Shown: positions 8,398 to 17,942 of the stretch, piece by piece
How positions within the stretch are numbered: position 1 is the first letter of the stretch
Layout: every line of letters begins with the position of its first letter
From: Myxococcota bacterium
Lineage (GTDB): Bacteria > Myxococcota_A > Polyangia > Polyangiales > Houyiibacteriaceae
Direction of reading: 5' to 3'
DNA length: 52,661 bases
Assembly (NCBI GenBank): GCA_025453555.1
Contig: JALOQC010000003.1
Span: 1 to 52,661, forward strand
Program-made: the position numbers and the translations under genes
The notes under the pieces: model-generated
Seen by the model: the letters and a program-made list of their open reading frames with translations, nothing else
Told to the model about the DNA's origin: nothing
Database searches by the model: none

Positions 8398-11300
8398 TCA
8401 GGAGAAGCGCCCGAGCACGCCGAGCAGCTCCCCGATGCGCTCCGCGGTCCGCGGATCGCCACGATCGGTCGCGGTGCCGAGCAGCGCCTCGAGCCCCTCG
8501 CGGGCCTGCGCGCACACGCCCCGCAGGCTCTCGACGTCACGCTCGAACGCCCCCGCGCGGGAGGTCGCCTCGCGCAGCGCGGCCTCACGCTCACGGAGCG
8601 AACGTTCGAGCCGCGCGAGCGCCTCGTCCGCCGCCGGTCGCCGCTTCAGCTCGCCGACCTGCTCCTCCGCCAGACCGCGCGCTTGGCGTTCTTGCGCCAG
8701 CTCGTCGTGCAGCCGCGACACCCGCTCTTGCAGCTCGAGCAGCTCGCGCCGCACGTCCTCGCCGTCGCCCGCCGGGCCACCTTCCGCGAGCCGCCGCTCC
8801 AGCGCGCGCAAGCGATCGTCGCGCTCCTCGAGCTGCGCGGTCAGCGAACGCAGCAGCGTGTCCTTGTCGTCGATCTCGCGCTCGAGCCGCACGACCCGAC
8901 CGTCCTCGCCCTCCGGCGCTTCGAGACCGACCTCCGTGATCTCGGCCCGCCGACGACCCGCGCCCTCTTCGACGCGCCAACCGTCCAGCACGCGCCGCAG
9001 GTCGGTGAGGCCCACGCGCAGCTCGGCGAGCGCGCCATCCTTCGCGCCCATCCGCGCCGCGATCTCGCTCCTCACCGCCGCTGCGGCGGCGTCGGCGCGC
9101 TCACGCGCGATGCGCTCCGCAGCCTCCACCGCGCGCGCGAGCTCGCTGCGGAGACGTTCGAGATCTTCGTGGGCGATCCGTCGTTCGGCGTCTGCGGCTT
9201 CCGCACGCTCCTGCCAGCGCGCGCCCTCTTCGATCGACGCGCGCGAGGTCTCTTCCAGGCGCGCGAGCTTCTCGCGCAGCACGTCGACCTCGGCCGCGCG
9301 CCGCTCCGCGTCCCGCAACGCCTCGGCTGCGTCGGTGAGTCGCTTCTCCGCGCGCTCCTTCGCGTCCACTGCGCTCGACGCGTCGACCACCGCCTCACGC
9401 AGCCGCACCGCCTCGGCGCGCGCCCGAGCGAGCTTCTCGTCGAGCATCTTCGCGGTCTGCTCTTCCTCCGCGAGATCCATCTGGAGTCGCGTGAGGAGCG
9501 CGTCGCGACCGGCGAGCTTCTGTCCGAGATCCGCCGCGCGTTGCTCCGCCCGCTCCTTCGCCTCCGCGAGATCGACCGAGCGCAGCTCGAACGCGTCGCT
9601 CTGCGCGCGGAGGCTGGTGATCTCGTCCCGAAGCCGATCGAGCTCCTCGGGCGCGAAGGCGGGTGCGCGCGCCGTCAACGCGGTCGCGAGCGCTGCTTCG
9701 CGATCCCGGAGGCGCATGCGCAACCCTTCGCGCTCACCGCGCAACGACGCGAGCTCTTCGCGCACCCGCGCCAGCTCGCGCTCGATCGCTTCGTCGGTCC
9801 CGGTCGCCTTCGAAGGGACCGGCACCACCTCCGAGGCCAACATCGCGATGCGGTGCTCATACCCGCGGCGGAGCCCTTCGACGCGCGTCTCGAAGGCCGA
9901 GAGCTGCGCGGCCAATCGCAGGGTCTCGGCGCGCGCGCGATCACGCTCGTCCTCCAGGCGCTCCGCCAGCTCGCGTGCCGCCGTGAGCTCGCTGGTGAGC
10001 TGACCCGCCTCCACGCGATCGCGTTCGGCTTCGAGGCGATCGATCAGATCGCGCGCCGCGACGAGCTGACCCGAGAGCTCTCCGACGCGCGCCGAGAGGT
10101 TCTTCTCCGACGCCTCGAGCTCGGCGAGCCGCGGGTCGGTCTCGGTGCTGGGAGCAGCAGCCGGCGCGCGAGCGGCCCCCCGCGCCTGAATCCACGCCAG
10201 CTCGAGCTGCTCGGAGAGCTCGCCGACCTTCGCTTCGAGCGCGCGATGCGCCTCCGCGCGATCCTGACGCTCGAGCTCCAACATCCGCACGCGCGCGGCG
10301 GCCGTCTCGTGCAGCTCCGCGAGCTCCGCGGCCCGCGCGCGCAGATCGCGCACCGCACCGTCGAGCTCCGCTTCGCGGGCACGCGTCGTCGCGAGCTCCT
10401 CTTCGCGCGCGAGGAGCGCGACGCGCAGCTCGTCGGTCGCGAGCTCCGCTTCGGTGCGCGCAGCTTCCGCGTCGAGCCACTTCGCGCCGCCGCCGCGTCG
10501 CCCGAGCTGATGCTCGCGCAGCTCCTCCGTCAGGTCGCGGACGAGCAACGCACGATGATCGAGCTCGACCTCCAGCTCCCGAACCCGCGCGCCGCGCTCG
10601 CGCAGCCGCTCTTCGATCGCCGCGATCTCCTGCGCCGAATCGGACTCTGCCGACCCGATCTCGCGCAGCGCCGCCCTCGCCTCGGACAGCTCGCTCTCCG
10701 TCCCGACGAGCCGCCCTTGGAGCTGCTCGAGCCGGCTCTCCGCGCGCTCGAGCGCCTCCCGCAGCGCGTCGGCCTCGCGCGAGCGCCCGACGAGCGCCTC
10801 CTCCAAGATCGCCGTCTTCTCGGTCTTCTCTTCGCGCGGCGCCTCGAGCTCGACCGCGGTGGTGAGCACCGACGCCGGGAGCTCGCTCGGGAGCTGCACC
10901 ACGAGGTAGGGCTCGAAGGCCGGCAGCTCGTCCGCGCCGAGCGCCCAGATGCGATCGATGCCGCTCTCGCCCGCCAGCGTTCCGTCGACCACCACCGCGT
11001 CCGCGCTCTCCGAAGAGAGATCCGCGAGCGCGACGCCGCGGAAGGTTGCTTGGCCGAGCACACGCACGGTCCCGCACGCGTCGGCGAGCGCGTCTCGAAG
11101 CACGTCGTAGCGACCGTCGTCCGCGAGCGTGCCCGCGACGACCACGCCCTCGTCACCCACCGCGCGCGCGAGCTCACGCAGGCGAAGCGTGAGCTCGTCG
11201 AGCACGGAGACCTCGGTGACGATCGCGAGATCGAAGGTGCCGGGCGGCAGATCGATGGGTCCGGGTCGGAAGGTCGAGACACGCACGACGCCACCACGGC

Positions 11301-11478
11301 GACGACGCCCACGGCCGGTGGTGTCGAGCACGCGAACCGACTCGGCGGTCGCCGCGAGCTGATCGGGCGCGCCGCTCGACGCGTCGCCGATCCACAGCAC
11401 CCGGCGGCCGGCGGCGAAGGGCGCGAGCCAGACGGCGAGTGAGAGTTCCGCCGGGCGTTGGGTGAGGCTCTGCGTCAT
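8398..11478 (-). CDS. Large coiled-coil protein with degenerate methyltransferase-like N-terminal domain
   Basis: 1026 residues. Residues 1 to about 200 look like a Rossmann methyltransferase: a strand-loop RRVLWIGDASSGAP in the place of motif I, FDLAIVTEV in the place of motif IV, then GVVVAGTL. The glycine signature (GxGxG) is missing, so S-adenosylmethionine binding is doubtful. From about residue 215 to the end the protein is almost unbroken heptad repeat rich in Glu, Arg, Leu and Ala, with one Pro/Ala break (ARAPAAAPSTETD). The layout, a small globular head plus a very long cytoplasmic coiled coil, recalls the myxobacterial polarity proteins FrzS and AglZ, which carry a pseudo-receiver instead. 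The following gene is a receiver. No signal peptide or membrane helix is visible. Function not known. Confidence 0.8.
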   Translation of the reverse strand: MTQSLTQRPAELSLAVWLAPFAAGRRVLWIGDASSGAPDQLAATAESVRVLDTTGRGRRRRGGVVRVSTFRPGPIDLPPGTFDLAIVTEVSVLDELTLRLRELARAVGDEGVVVAGTLADDGRYDVLRDALADACGTVRVLGQATFRGVALADLSSESADAVVVDGTLAGESGIDRIWALGADELPAFEPYLVVQLPSELPASVLTTAVELEAPREEKTEKTAILEEALVGRSREADALREALERAESRLEQLQGRLVGTESELSEARAALREIGSAESDSAQEIAAIEERLRERGARVRELEVELDHRALLVRDLTEELREHQLGRRGGGAKWLDAEAARTEAELATDELRVALLAREEELATTRAREAELDGAVRDLRARAAELAELHETAAARVRMLELERQDRAEAHRALEAKVGELSEQLELAWIQARGAARAPAAAPSTETDPRLAELEASEKNLSARVGELSGQLVAARDLIDRLEAERDRVEAGQLTSELTAARELAERLEDERDRARAETLRLAAQLSAFETRVEGLRRGYEHRIAMLASEVVPVPSKATGTDEAIERELARVREELASLRGEREGLRMRLRDREAALATALTARAPAFAPEELDRLRDEITSLRAQSDAFELRSVDLAEAKERAEQRAADLGQKLAGRDALLTRLQMDLAEEEQTAKMLDEKLARARAEAVRLREAVVDASSAVDAKERAEKRLTDAAEALRDAERRAAEVDVLREKLARLEETSRASIEEGARWQERAEAADAERRIAHEDLERLRSELARAVEAAERIARERADAAAAAVRSEIAARMGAKDGALAELRVGLTDLRRVLDGWRVEEGAGRRRAEITEVGLEAPEGEDGRVVRLEREIDDKDTLLRSLTAQLEERDDRLRALERRLAEGGPAGDGEDVRRELLELQERVSRLHDELAQERQARGLAEEQVGELKRRPAADEALARLERSLREREAALREATSRAGAFERDVESLRGVCAQAREGLEALLGTATDRGDPRTAERIGELLGVLGRFS

Positions 11479-11964
11479 CGGTGGGCTCGACGCCCGAGGC
11501 GTCCATGGGACCGCTCGGGTGGAAGATTCGAAGGCTCGACGCCCACCCGCGCGGCGCTCGGCGACGCACGGCTGCGCGACAGGACCGACCGTCGCGCGGT
11601 CGGGGAAATCGACCCGCTTTATAGTCGCCGGCCCGCGGGAGGGTCAACGCGAATTCCTCCGCGATTTCGATGGTTCGGTGGGCCTGACGGTGGCGCTCCG
11701 AGCCGCGGGTCGCACACCTCGTCGGGTTGCGGAGCGAGCTCGTGTGCTCGCGCTCGCTGCGTGGTCGTACGGCGCACACCGCTGGGTCCCCCATGGGCGA
11801 CGACCCGGCCGGGGACGCCATCTCGCAAACGCCCCTCCTCCTCTCCCGCCTCGCGCGACTCCCACGCGTCGCCCGACGTCCGCTCCCTCGCGCCGCACGA
11901 CGATCGAGTCCTCGAACCACGCGTTGCCGCGGCCTTCGCGTCTGCGCCGCGCTATCGTGCGCGC
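11479..11964. other. 486-bp intergenic stretch between divergent genes
   Basis: It holds the minus-strand promoter at 11618-11647 and the short TATCGT element before GTG 11965. Open frames here are Arg-rich and biased like non-coding shadow frames, so I see no gene. Confidence 0.6.
11618..11647 (-). promoter_or_regulatory. Sigma70-type promoter for the coiled-coil/receiver genes
   Basis: Read on the minus strand: TTGACC (11642-11647), 18-bp spacer, TATAAA (11618-11623), each a 5/6 match. It predicts a transcript start near 11611 and a leader of about 130 bases before ATG 11478. It is the best consensus promoter in the window. Confidence 0.6.
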
Positions 11965-14949
11965 GTGGTCGACGCCGAGCGCAACCTTCGACGCGCGCTG
12001 GGACGCCTCCGACGCCGCGGTTGGCTCGTGCACGGCCTGCGTGGCGTGGGGCTCTCGCTCGGCGCGGGCTCCGTCTGCTTCACGCTCGCCGCGTTCCTGG
12101 TCGGCCCCGTGGTGCCGACCGTCGCGGCCGTGGCGGCTTGGCTCGCCGTCGGCGTCGCGTTCACGCTCGCGCTCGCCTTCGCGCTCCGCCCCGCGCGCGC
12201 GCTGCTCGGCGCGGGCGCGGCGCGTCTTCTCGAGGGTCGCGATCCCGCGCTCGCGTCGATGGCGCGCAGCGCGATCGAGCTGAGCGCGACACCCTCCGGC
12301 GCGCCCGAGCTGATCGCGGCACACCTTCGGGAGGTCGAGTCGCGCATCACGAAGATCCCGCCCGCGACCGTCACCCCGTGGGCCCAGCTCCGCAGCCCGA
12401 TCGTGCTCGGCGCCGTGCTGTCCGGAGTCACGGCGCTCGCGCTCACCCTCGCCAGCGATCGCGCGACCGCGGGCGCGTTCGCGTTGCTGCATCCCGGCGC
12501 GCGCGACGCGGGAGGTGTGCACCTCGCGGACGTGGTCACCGACGTCCGCGCCGAGCTCGCGTTCCCCATCTACCTCGCGCGCGATGCCGAGACCTCCGAC
12601 GAGCCGACCACGCTGACCGCGCCGCGCGGCACCACCGTGCACTGGTCGGCGCGCGCGCGGCTCCCCCTCTCGCGAGCCACCCTCGACGTCGCGGGAACCC
12701 GCGTGCCGCTCGAGCTCGACGGCGATCGCTGGAGCGCGCGCTTCGTCGTGCGCGAGAGCGGCGCGCTCCGCGTCGACGTGCGCGACGACGAAGGCCGCCC
12801 CCTCCGCGACGCGCTCGCGCGCTCGGTGCTCGCGGTGGTCGACCTCACGCCCGAGATCGCCTGGACCGAGCCCGCCCTCGAGCAGCCGGTCGCGCTCGAC
12901 GAGCCGGTGGTTCAAGGGTTCGTCGCGGTCGACGATCATCGCCTCTCCGAGCTGTGGCTCGTGATCGACGCGGGCGGCGGCGCGATCGATCGCCGCTCCC
13001 TCGCGCACCCCGACGGACCGAGCCATCCCGGGGTGGTGCGACTCTCTGCGGTCGAGCTCGACGCGCGCCCGGGAGACACGATCTCGTACTGGATCGAGGC
13101 GAGCGATCTCGACGACGTCTCCGGTCCCAACGTCGGGCGCTCGGAGACGCGCGTGCTGCGGGTCGCGTCCGCGTCGACCGAACGTGCGGAGGCGCTCGCG
13201 GATCTCGAAGGGGCGCGCGACGCGGGCCTCGACGCGCTCGCGGACCGACTGGAGCTGCCGGTCGCGGTCCCGCCGAGCGCCGAGCCGACGACCGAAGGCG
13301 CACCCGACGAAGCGGCGCGCGCGCGTCATCGGGCGACGAGCGCGTCGTCCACCGCGTTCGCAGAACGATTGGCCGCCCTCGGTCGCGAGCCCCTGGAAGG
13401 CTTCGACGCCGGCGTGGTGGATCCTTCGGTGCTCTCGGCGATGGCACGCCGTCTCGGGCGCGCGCTCGCGGACGAGGCGCGCGCGTACGGGCCGCGTCTG
13501 GGGCCCGAGGCGGCGCGTCGCTCGGACGACGACGCGCTCGTCACGATGCTCGAGGATCAGACGCTCTTCCTCGACGACTTGCTGGCGCGCGCGCGCATCG
13601 ACGACGCCGCGAGCATCGCGCGCGAGCTCGACGCGCTTCGTCGCGAGATGACCTCGTTGCTCGCGGAGCTGCGGCGCACCGACTCGCCCGAGGCGCGCGC
13701 GGCATTGCTCGCCGCGCTTCGTCGCGCCCAAGCCCGCGCCGCCGAGCTCGCTCAGCGCATCGCCGCGATGGGCAACGACGTGCCGAGCGAGTTCCTCAAC
13801 ACCGACGCCCTCCCGCAGCGCGAGACGCAGGACGCGCTCCGCGCGATGCAGGAAGCGATCGAGAACGACGACCTCGACGCGGCCGAGCGCGCGCTCGCGG
13901 ATCTCGAACGCCAGATCGAGGCGATGGCCGGTGCGCTCTCGGGAGCGGAGGGCGAGCTCGCGGACGCGCGCTTCGGGCCGCGAGAGCGCGCGATGGCAGA
14001 GGCGATGGACGCGCTCGCGGGCCTGGAGACCGAGCAGCGCGGGCTCGCGGAGCGGAGCGAAGGTTTGCGCCGGGACGCCGCGGAGCGCGCGCTCGAAGCG
14101 GCAGGCACCGCGGCCGCCGAAGCTGCGCGCGGGCTCGCCGAGCGCGCTGGCCGTGCACGCGACGCGCTCGACGCGATCCCCGAGGACGCGCTCGGACCCT
14201 ACGACCGCGAGATGCTCGATCGCGTGCGCCAGCGTCTGACCGACGTCGAGGACACCCTGCGCGCGGGAGACCTCGGCGAAGCGCGCCGCATGGCTGCCGA
14301 AGCGCACGCCGACGCGACGGGTCTCGCGCGCGACCTCGAGCTCTCTGCGCTGATGTTCGCCGGGCGCGACGGGCAGGTCGCGACGGCCGCTCGAAACGCG
14401 CAGCGCGCCTCGCAGAGCACCCGTGAGCTGAGCGAGCGCCTCGAGGACGTGCTCCCGCGGCTCGGAGAGCATCTCGCGGACGAAGAGCGCGAGCAGCTCC
14501 GCGGTGACGCGCCGCGCCAGACCGAGACCGGCGAAGCCGCGCAGCGGCTCGCGGAGGCTTTCCGCGCCGAGCCGGACGGACAGCCGCTCTCTCCCGAGAG
14601 CGCGGACGCGGTCGAGGAAGCACGCACCGCGATGGACCGCGCGCGGCGCGCGCTCGAGCAGGGCGAGCCCGTGGAGGCGACGCGCGCACAGCAAGAAGCG
14701 GCGCGGCGGCTCACCGAGCTGCGCGAGGAGCTCGAGCGTCAGTCCGACCCTCCGCCGGACGGTGGTGGCGGCGGAGGGGGCGGCGCGGACGGTCGCCCCT
14801 CGAACGGACGTCGCGTCGAGATCCCCGGCCAGAGCGACGGATCCGAGCTCGCGGATCGGCGACGCCGGGTGCTCGACGGGATGCGCCGCGCCGCCCCGCG
14901 TGGCTACGAGGAGAGCGTGCGTCGCTACTACGAGGAGCTGCTCCGATGA
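11965..14949 (+). CDS. DUF4175-like membrane protein with long helical C-terminal region
   Basis: 994 residues. Two adjacent membrane helices (about 24-46 and 52-74) and a third near 142-160 anchor an extracytoplasmic part. That part contains beta-rich segments (TTVHWSARARLP, DDHRLSELWLVIDAGG, GDTISYWIEASD) and then several hundred residues of Ala/Glu/Arg helical repeats, a poly-Gly linker (GGGGGGGG) and a C-terminal YEESVRRYYEELLR. This is the architecture of DUF4175 proteins that accompany MoxR/VWA gene sets. The biochemical role is unknown. I chose GTG 11965 because TATCGT lies exactly six bases before it and the membrane helices start soon after; no ATG is better. The stop overlaps the next gene (ATGA). 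Confidence 0.75.
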   Translation: MVDAERNLRRALGRLRRRGWLVHGLRGVGLSLGAGSVCFTLAAFLVGPVVPTVAAVAAWLAVGVAFTLALAFALRPARALLGAGAARLLEGRDPALASMARSAIELSATPSGAPELIAAHLREVESRITKIPPATVTPWAQLRSPIVLGAVLSGVTALALTLASDRATAGAFALLHPGARDAGGVHLADVVTDVRAELAFPIYLARDAETSDEPTTLTAPRGTTVHWSARARLPLSRATLDVAGTRVPLELDGDRWSARFVVRESGALRVDVRDDEGRPLRDALARSVLAVVDLTPEIAWTEPALEQPVALDEPVVQGFVAVDDHRLSELWLVIDAGGGAIDRRSLAHPDGPSHPGVVRLSAVELDARPGDTISYWIEASDLDDVSGPNVGRSETRVLRVASASTERAEALADLEGARDAGLDALADRLELPVAVPPSAEPTTEGAPDEAARARHRATSASSTAFAERLAALGREPLEGFDAGVVDPSVLSAMARRLGRALADEARAYGPRLGPEAARRSDDDALVTMLEDQTLFLDDLLARARIDDAASIARELDALRREMTSLLAELRRTDSPEARAALLAALRRAQARAAELAQRIAAMGNDVPSEFLNTDALPQRETQDALRAMQEAIENDDLDAAERALADLERQIEAMAGALSGAEGELADARFGPRERAMAEAMDALAGLETEQRGLAERSEGLRRDAAERALEAAGTAAAEAARGLAERAGRARDALDAIPEDALGPYDREMLDRVRQRLTDVEDTLRAGDLGEARRMAAEAHADATGLARDLELSALMFAGRDGQVATAARNAQRASQSTRELSERLEDVLPRLGEHLADEEREQLRGDAPRQTETGEAAQRLAEAFRAEPDGQPLSPESADAVEEARTAMDRARRALEQGEPVEATRAQQEAARRLTELREELERQSDPPPDGGGGGGGGADGRPSNGRRVEIPGQSDGSELADRRRRVLDGMRRAAPRGYEESVRRYYEELLR

Positions 14950-16526
14950 GGCGCGTCGCCCTCGCGCTCGCGTGCGTCGTGTGCCTGGTGACGCCGCCTT
15001 CGCGCGTACACGCCGACGAGCTCGTCGACGCCGAGCGCGCGCTGATCGAGCTCCGGGTCGAGGACGCCGAGCGCGCCGCCAGCAGCCTGCTCGGTCGACG
15101 ACCCCGCGACCCCGACGTGCTCCGACTCGCGGGCCTCGTGCGTTTCCACCGCGGCGACTACGCCCGCGCGGTCGGCCGCCTCGAAGCGAGCCTCGCCGCG
15201 CGCCCCCTCGGAGAAGACGACGATCGTGGCTTCTTGTTGGAGCTCGCGCGCTCGACCCGCGACGCCACCGAGGGCTTCGTCGAGGCGCGGAGCGACGACG
15301 GACGCTTCGTCGTCCTGCACGCGCCGGGGCGCGATCAGACCTTGGTGCCGTACGCGCTCGAGGCGATGCGCCGCGCAGACGACGCTCTCATCGCCGAGCT
15401 CGGCTTCCGCATGCCCGGCCCCGTGCGGCTCGAGCTCTTCGGGAGCGCCTCCGAGCTGGCGAAGGTCAGCACGCTCACCGAGGACGCGATCGCGCGCACC
15501 GGCACGATCGCCCTGTGCAAGTGGGACAAGCTGATGGTCACCTCGCCGCGCGCGCTGCTCCGCGGCTATCCGTGGATGGACACCATCGCGCACGAGTACG
15601 TGCACCTCGTGCTCAGCCGCGCTTCCCGCGACAAAGCGCCAGTGTGGCTCCAGGAGGGCGTCGCGAAGTTCCTCGAGCGCCGCTGGCGCGAGCCCTCGGC
15701 GCGACCGCACCTCGGCCCCGCGATGGAGGCGATCCTCCACCGCGCGGCCCGCGAAGGACGCCTCATCCCCTTCGAGCGCATCCATCCGTCGATCGCGCTC
15801 CTGCCCTCGCAAGAGGACGCGGCGCTCGCGTTCGCGCAGGTGGCCACCTTCGTCGCGCGCTTCTACGAAGAGCACGGCGCGGAAGGCCTGCGCGCCACCG
15901 TCGCGCGCATCGCCGAAGGCACGGACGCGCGCCAAGCGATGGCCGACGTCGCCGGTGCCTCGTTCGAGCGGCTCGAAGAGCGCTGGCGCGACGCGCTCCG
16001 CTCCGCGCCCGCCGCGCGCGACGCACCTCGCCTCATCCCGCGCCGCCTCCGGGGCGGCGATTCGGACGACGTCGCAGAGACGAGCGAGGTCACCGAGGCC
16101 GCGCGCCGCTCGCTGCGGCTCGGCGATCTCCTCTGGTCTCGGCGACGCTTCGGCGCAGCGGCGGTCGAGTACGGCCGCGCCCACGAGCGCGCGCCCGACG
16201 ATCCGATCGTCGCGTCACGGCTGGCCCGGGCGGCGATCGAAGCGGGCGACGCGGCGCGCGCGATCGCGGTGCTGGAGCCCCTCGCGCTGCGCTACGCGGA
16301 GCACGCCCCGACCCAAGCGCTCCTCGCCCGCGGGCGACGCCTGCGCGGCGACGTGAGCGGCGCCCGTGCGGCGGCACGAGCAGCGATCCAGCTCAACCCT
16401 TTCGACCCGATGCCTCATTGCGATCTCGCGATCGTCGATCAAACGGAGATCGCCCGCACGCTCGAGGCCGATCAATGCCGACTCCTCGGGGGCGAGGTCC
16501 CCGCGTCGAACGTCCGCTCGCCCTGA
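14946..16526 (+). CDS. Secreted peptidase-MA-like metalloprotease with TPR motifs
   Basis: 526 residues with a Sec signal peptide (MRRVALALACVVCLV, cut probably after VHA at 21-23). A helical TPR-like segment follows at about 26-90. The gluzincin zinc site is HEYVH (216-220) with the third ligand Glu237 in VWLQEGVAKF, and a C-terminal TPR region lies at about 365-510. Start and stop of the two genes overlap as ATGA and GAGGAG lies eight bases before the ATG, so it is coupled to the DUF4175 gene. It probably acts on periplasmic or envelope proteins; substrate unknown. Confidence 0.82.
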   Translation: MRRVALALACVVCLVTPPSRVHADELVDAERALIELRVEDAERAASSLLGRRPRDPDVLRLAGLVRFHRGDYARAVGRLEASLAARPLGEDDDRGFLLELARSTRDATEGFVEARSDDGRFVVLHAPGRDQTLVPYALEAMRRADDALIAELGFRMPGPVRLELFGSASELAKVSTLTEDAIARTGTIALCKWDKLMVTSPRALLRGYPWMDTIAHEYVHLVLSRASRDKAPVWLQEGVAKFLERRWREPSARPHLGPAMEAILHRAAREGRLIPFERIHPSIALLPSQEDAALAFAQVATFVARFYEEHGAEGLRATVARIAEGTDARQAMADVAGASFERLEERWRDALRSAPAARDAPRLIPRRLRGGDSDDVAETSEVTEAARRSLRLGDLLWSRRRFGAAAVEYGRAHERAPDDPIVASRLARAAIEAGDAARAIAVLEPLALRYAEHAPTQALLARGRRLRGDVSGARAAARAAIQLNPFDPMPHCDLAIVDQTEIARTLEADQCRLLGGEVPASNVRSP

Positions 16527-16537
16527 TGAGCGAGGCC

Positions 16538-17320
16538 TCAGGACCCGCCGTCCAGGCGCCCCGTCCAATCCTCGACCTCGCCGCTCGCGAGGCGCCGCTC
16601 CACCAGCGTCCGCCAGCTCTCCGCCAGGCGCGGGAGCGCGGCCAACGCGCGCAGCTCGTCGCGGTCGAGCGTGCGGTCGTAGAGCACGCCCCGAGCGCGT
16701 GTGAGCGGCCACTCGGGGTGCGGACGTACGACGAGCTCGAGCACGTCGCCCACCCGCACCTCGCCCACGTGGAGCACCCGGTAGTACCAGCCGGTCCGAC
16801 CGGTCGCCTGAACGAGCCGCGGCATGTCCTTGCGACCGAAGCGGAGACCGAGCTTGAAGCACGGCTGTCGCCCTTGGCTCACTTCGAGCAGCGCGCCGCC
16901 GATGGACCATCGATCGCCGAGACACACGTCGGCCTCCACGAGCCCGGTCGTGGAAAAGTTCTCTCCGAACGCCCCCGGCGCGTCGAGCCACGGCAGGTCG
17001 CCGAGCTCGGCGCGCCACGCGGCGTAGTGGTCGCGTGGGTAGTGGTGTACCGCCTTGTCCACGCCGCCGTGATGACGACGGTCGGCCTGAGCGTCGCCGA
17101 CGAGCCCTTCCGCGCCGAGGAAGAGCGCGCCCTCGACCGGCGTCTTGTGCATCGCGCTCGTGACCGAACCGAGCGCGCGCACCTCTCCGATCGAGAGCGC
17201 CTCGAGCGTGCACCGGCGACCGACGATCCCATCCGCTCGCGGTGCGTCGCGGTCGTGCTCCTCCGGTCGCGATACGTCGCAATCGACCTCGGGCGGTCGA
17301 GCCTCGTCCTTCGGCTTCAG
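16538..17320 (-). CDS. MOSC-domain protein (YiiM-like), apparent CTG start
   Basis: Similar over its whole length to E. coli YiiM, a molybdenum-cofactor-binding MOSC protein with a small C-terminal helical domain that detoxifies N-hydroxylated compounds. Visible motifs are GDAQADRRHHGGVDKAVHHY, AFGENFSTTGL and QPCFKL with the conserved Cys154; the end has ESWRTLVERRL and DWTGRL. The first beta strand (LEALSIGEVRAL) lies upstream of every in-frame ATG and GTG except GTG 17182, which would cut it. CTG 17320 has a perfect AAGGAGG (17328-17334) seven bases upstream and overlaps the protoglobin stop by four bases, so I take it as start (260 aa). The first 35 or so residues are not conserved-looking. 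Confidence 0.82.
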   Translation of the reverse strand: MKPKDEARPPEVDCDVSRPEEHDRDAPRADGIVGRRCTLEALSIGEVRALGSVTSAMHKTPVEGALFLGAEGLVGDAQADRRHHGGVDKAVHHYPRDHYAAWRAELGDLPWLDAPGAFGENFSTTGLVEADVCLGDRWSIGGALLEVSQGRQPCFKLGLRFGRKDMPRLVQATGRTGWYYRVLHVGEVRVGDVLELVVRPHPEWPLTRARGVLYDRTLDRDELRALAALPRLAESWRTLVERRLASGEVEDWTGRLDGGS

Positions 17321-17889
17321 AAGTCTCCCTCCTTCACGTACGGATGCGCCCAGAGCGTGACCTGGAGCACGACGGACTTCAGCCACGCCGCGTGCCGCGC
17401 GTCCACCTCCTCGGGCGACGCGCCGTCGGCGGCGAGGAAAGGCCGCAGCGTGTGCGTCACCGGGACGATCAGCGGGAAGAGGTAGCGCAGCTCCACGATC
17501 GGCGACGCCTTCGCGCCATCCGTGCGGTTCTTCCCGACCCGATGGTGTCGCCGCCCGATCTCCAGCTGGTAGTCGAGCCAACGCTGGTCGTACTCCGCAC
17601 GTGCGGTGTCGAGGATCCACTGCCCGAAGCGCGCGCGTACCGCGCCGAGGTACGCGACGTCCGGTCGACCTTCGAGCGAGAACGACGCGAGCAGGTGCGG
17701 CAGGCTGCCGACGAAGCCGTACCAGACGTCGAGGATCGCGTCGGTCTGGGGCGCGAGGACCTCGTGGGAGCGTCGGAGCGCCGCCACGTCGCCCTCCCCG
17801 AAGAGCGCCGCGCCCTTCATCCGATCGAAGTCCGCCAGCGAGAGCGGAGCAGGAGCGACGGATCCGAAAGAATAGCCAGGAATATGCAT
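17317..17889 (-). CDS. Protoglobin family haem protein
   Basis: 190-residue single-domain protoglobin, a haem globin of the sensor-globin lineage that binds O2, CO and NO. Features are the N-terminal IPGYSFG segment, a run of amphipathic helices, and the proximal-His region DYQLEIGRRHHRVGKNRTDG, with H115 the likely haem ligand; the C-terminal helices end PYVKEGDF. ATG 17889 follows GAGAGGTGA at good spacing; GTG 17898 is an alternative. It overlaps the MOSC start by four bases, so both are made together. An inverted repeat lies just upstream. Its role (gas sensing or nitrosative stress) is inferred from the family. Confidence 0.85.
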   Translation of the reverse strand: MHIPGYSFGSVAPAPLSLADFDRMKGAALFGEGDVAALRRSHEVLAPQTDAILDVWYGFVGSLPHLLASFSLEGRPDVAYLGAVRARFGQWILDTARAEYDQRWLDYQLEIGRRHHRVGKNRTDGAKASPIVELRYLFPLIVPVTHTLRPFLAADGASPEEVDARHAAWLKSVVLQVTLWAHPYVKEGDF

Positions 17890-17923
17890 TTGAATCACCT
17901 CTCGTTGTCGTGTTTGTACGGCC

Positions 17924-17942
17924 CGTTCTCGAATGGAGAACG
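17924..17942. promoter_or_regulatory. Inverted repeat upstream of protoglobin
   Basis: CGTTCTC-GAATG-GAGAACG: seven-base perfect arms around a five-base centre, 35 bases before ATG 17889. This is a possible operator. It does not resemble the TTAGC repeats of the MarR gene. Confidence 0.45.

Noticed and set aside
11644-14694. 1016-codon minus-strand frame opposite the DUF4175 gene
   Set aside because: Same shadow pattern; the plus-strand frame has membrane helices and overlaps its neighbour properly.
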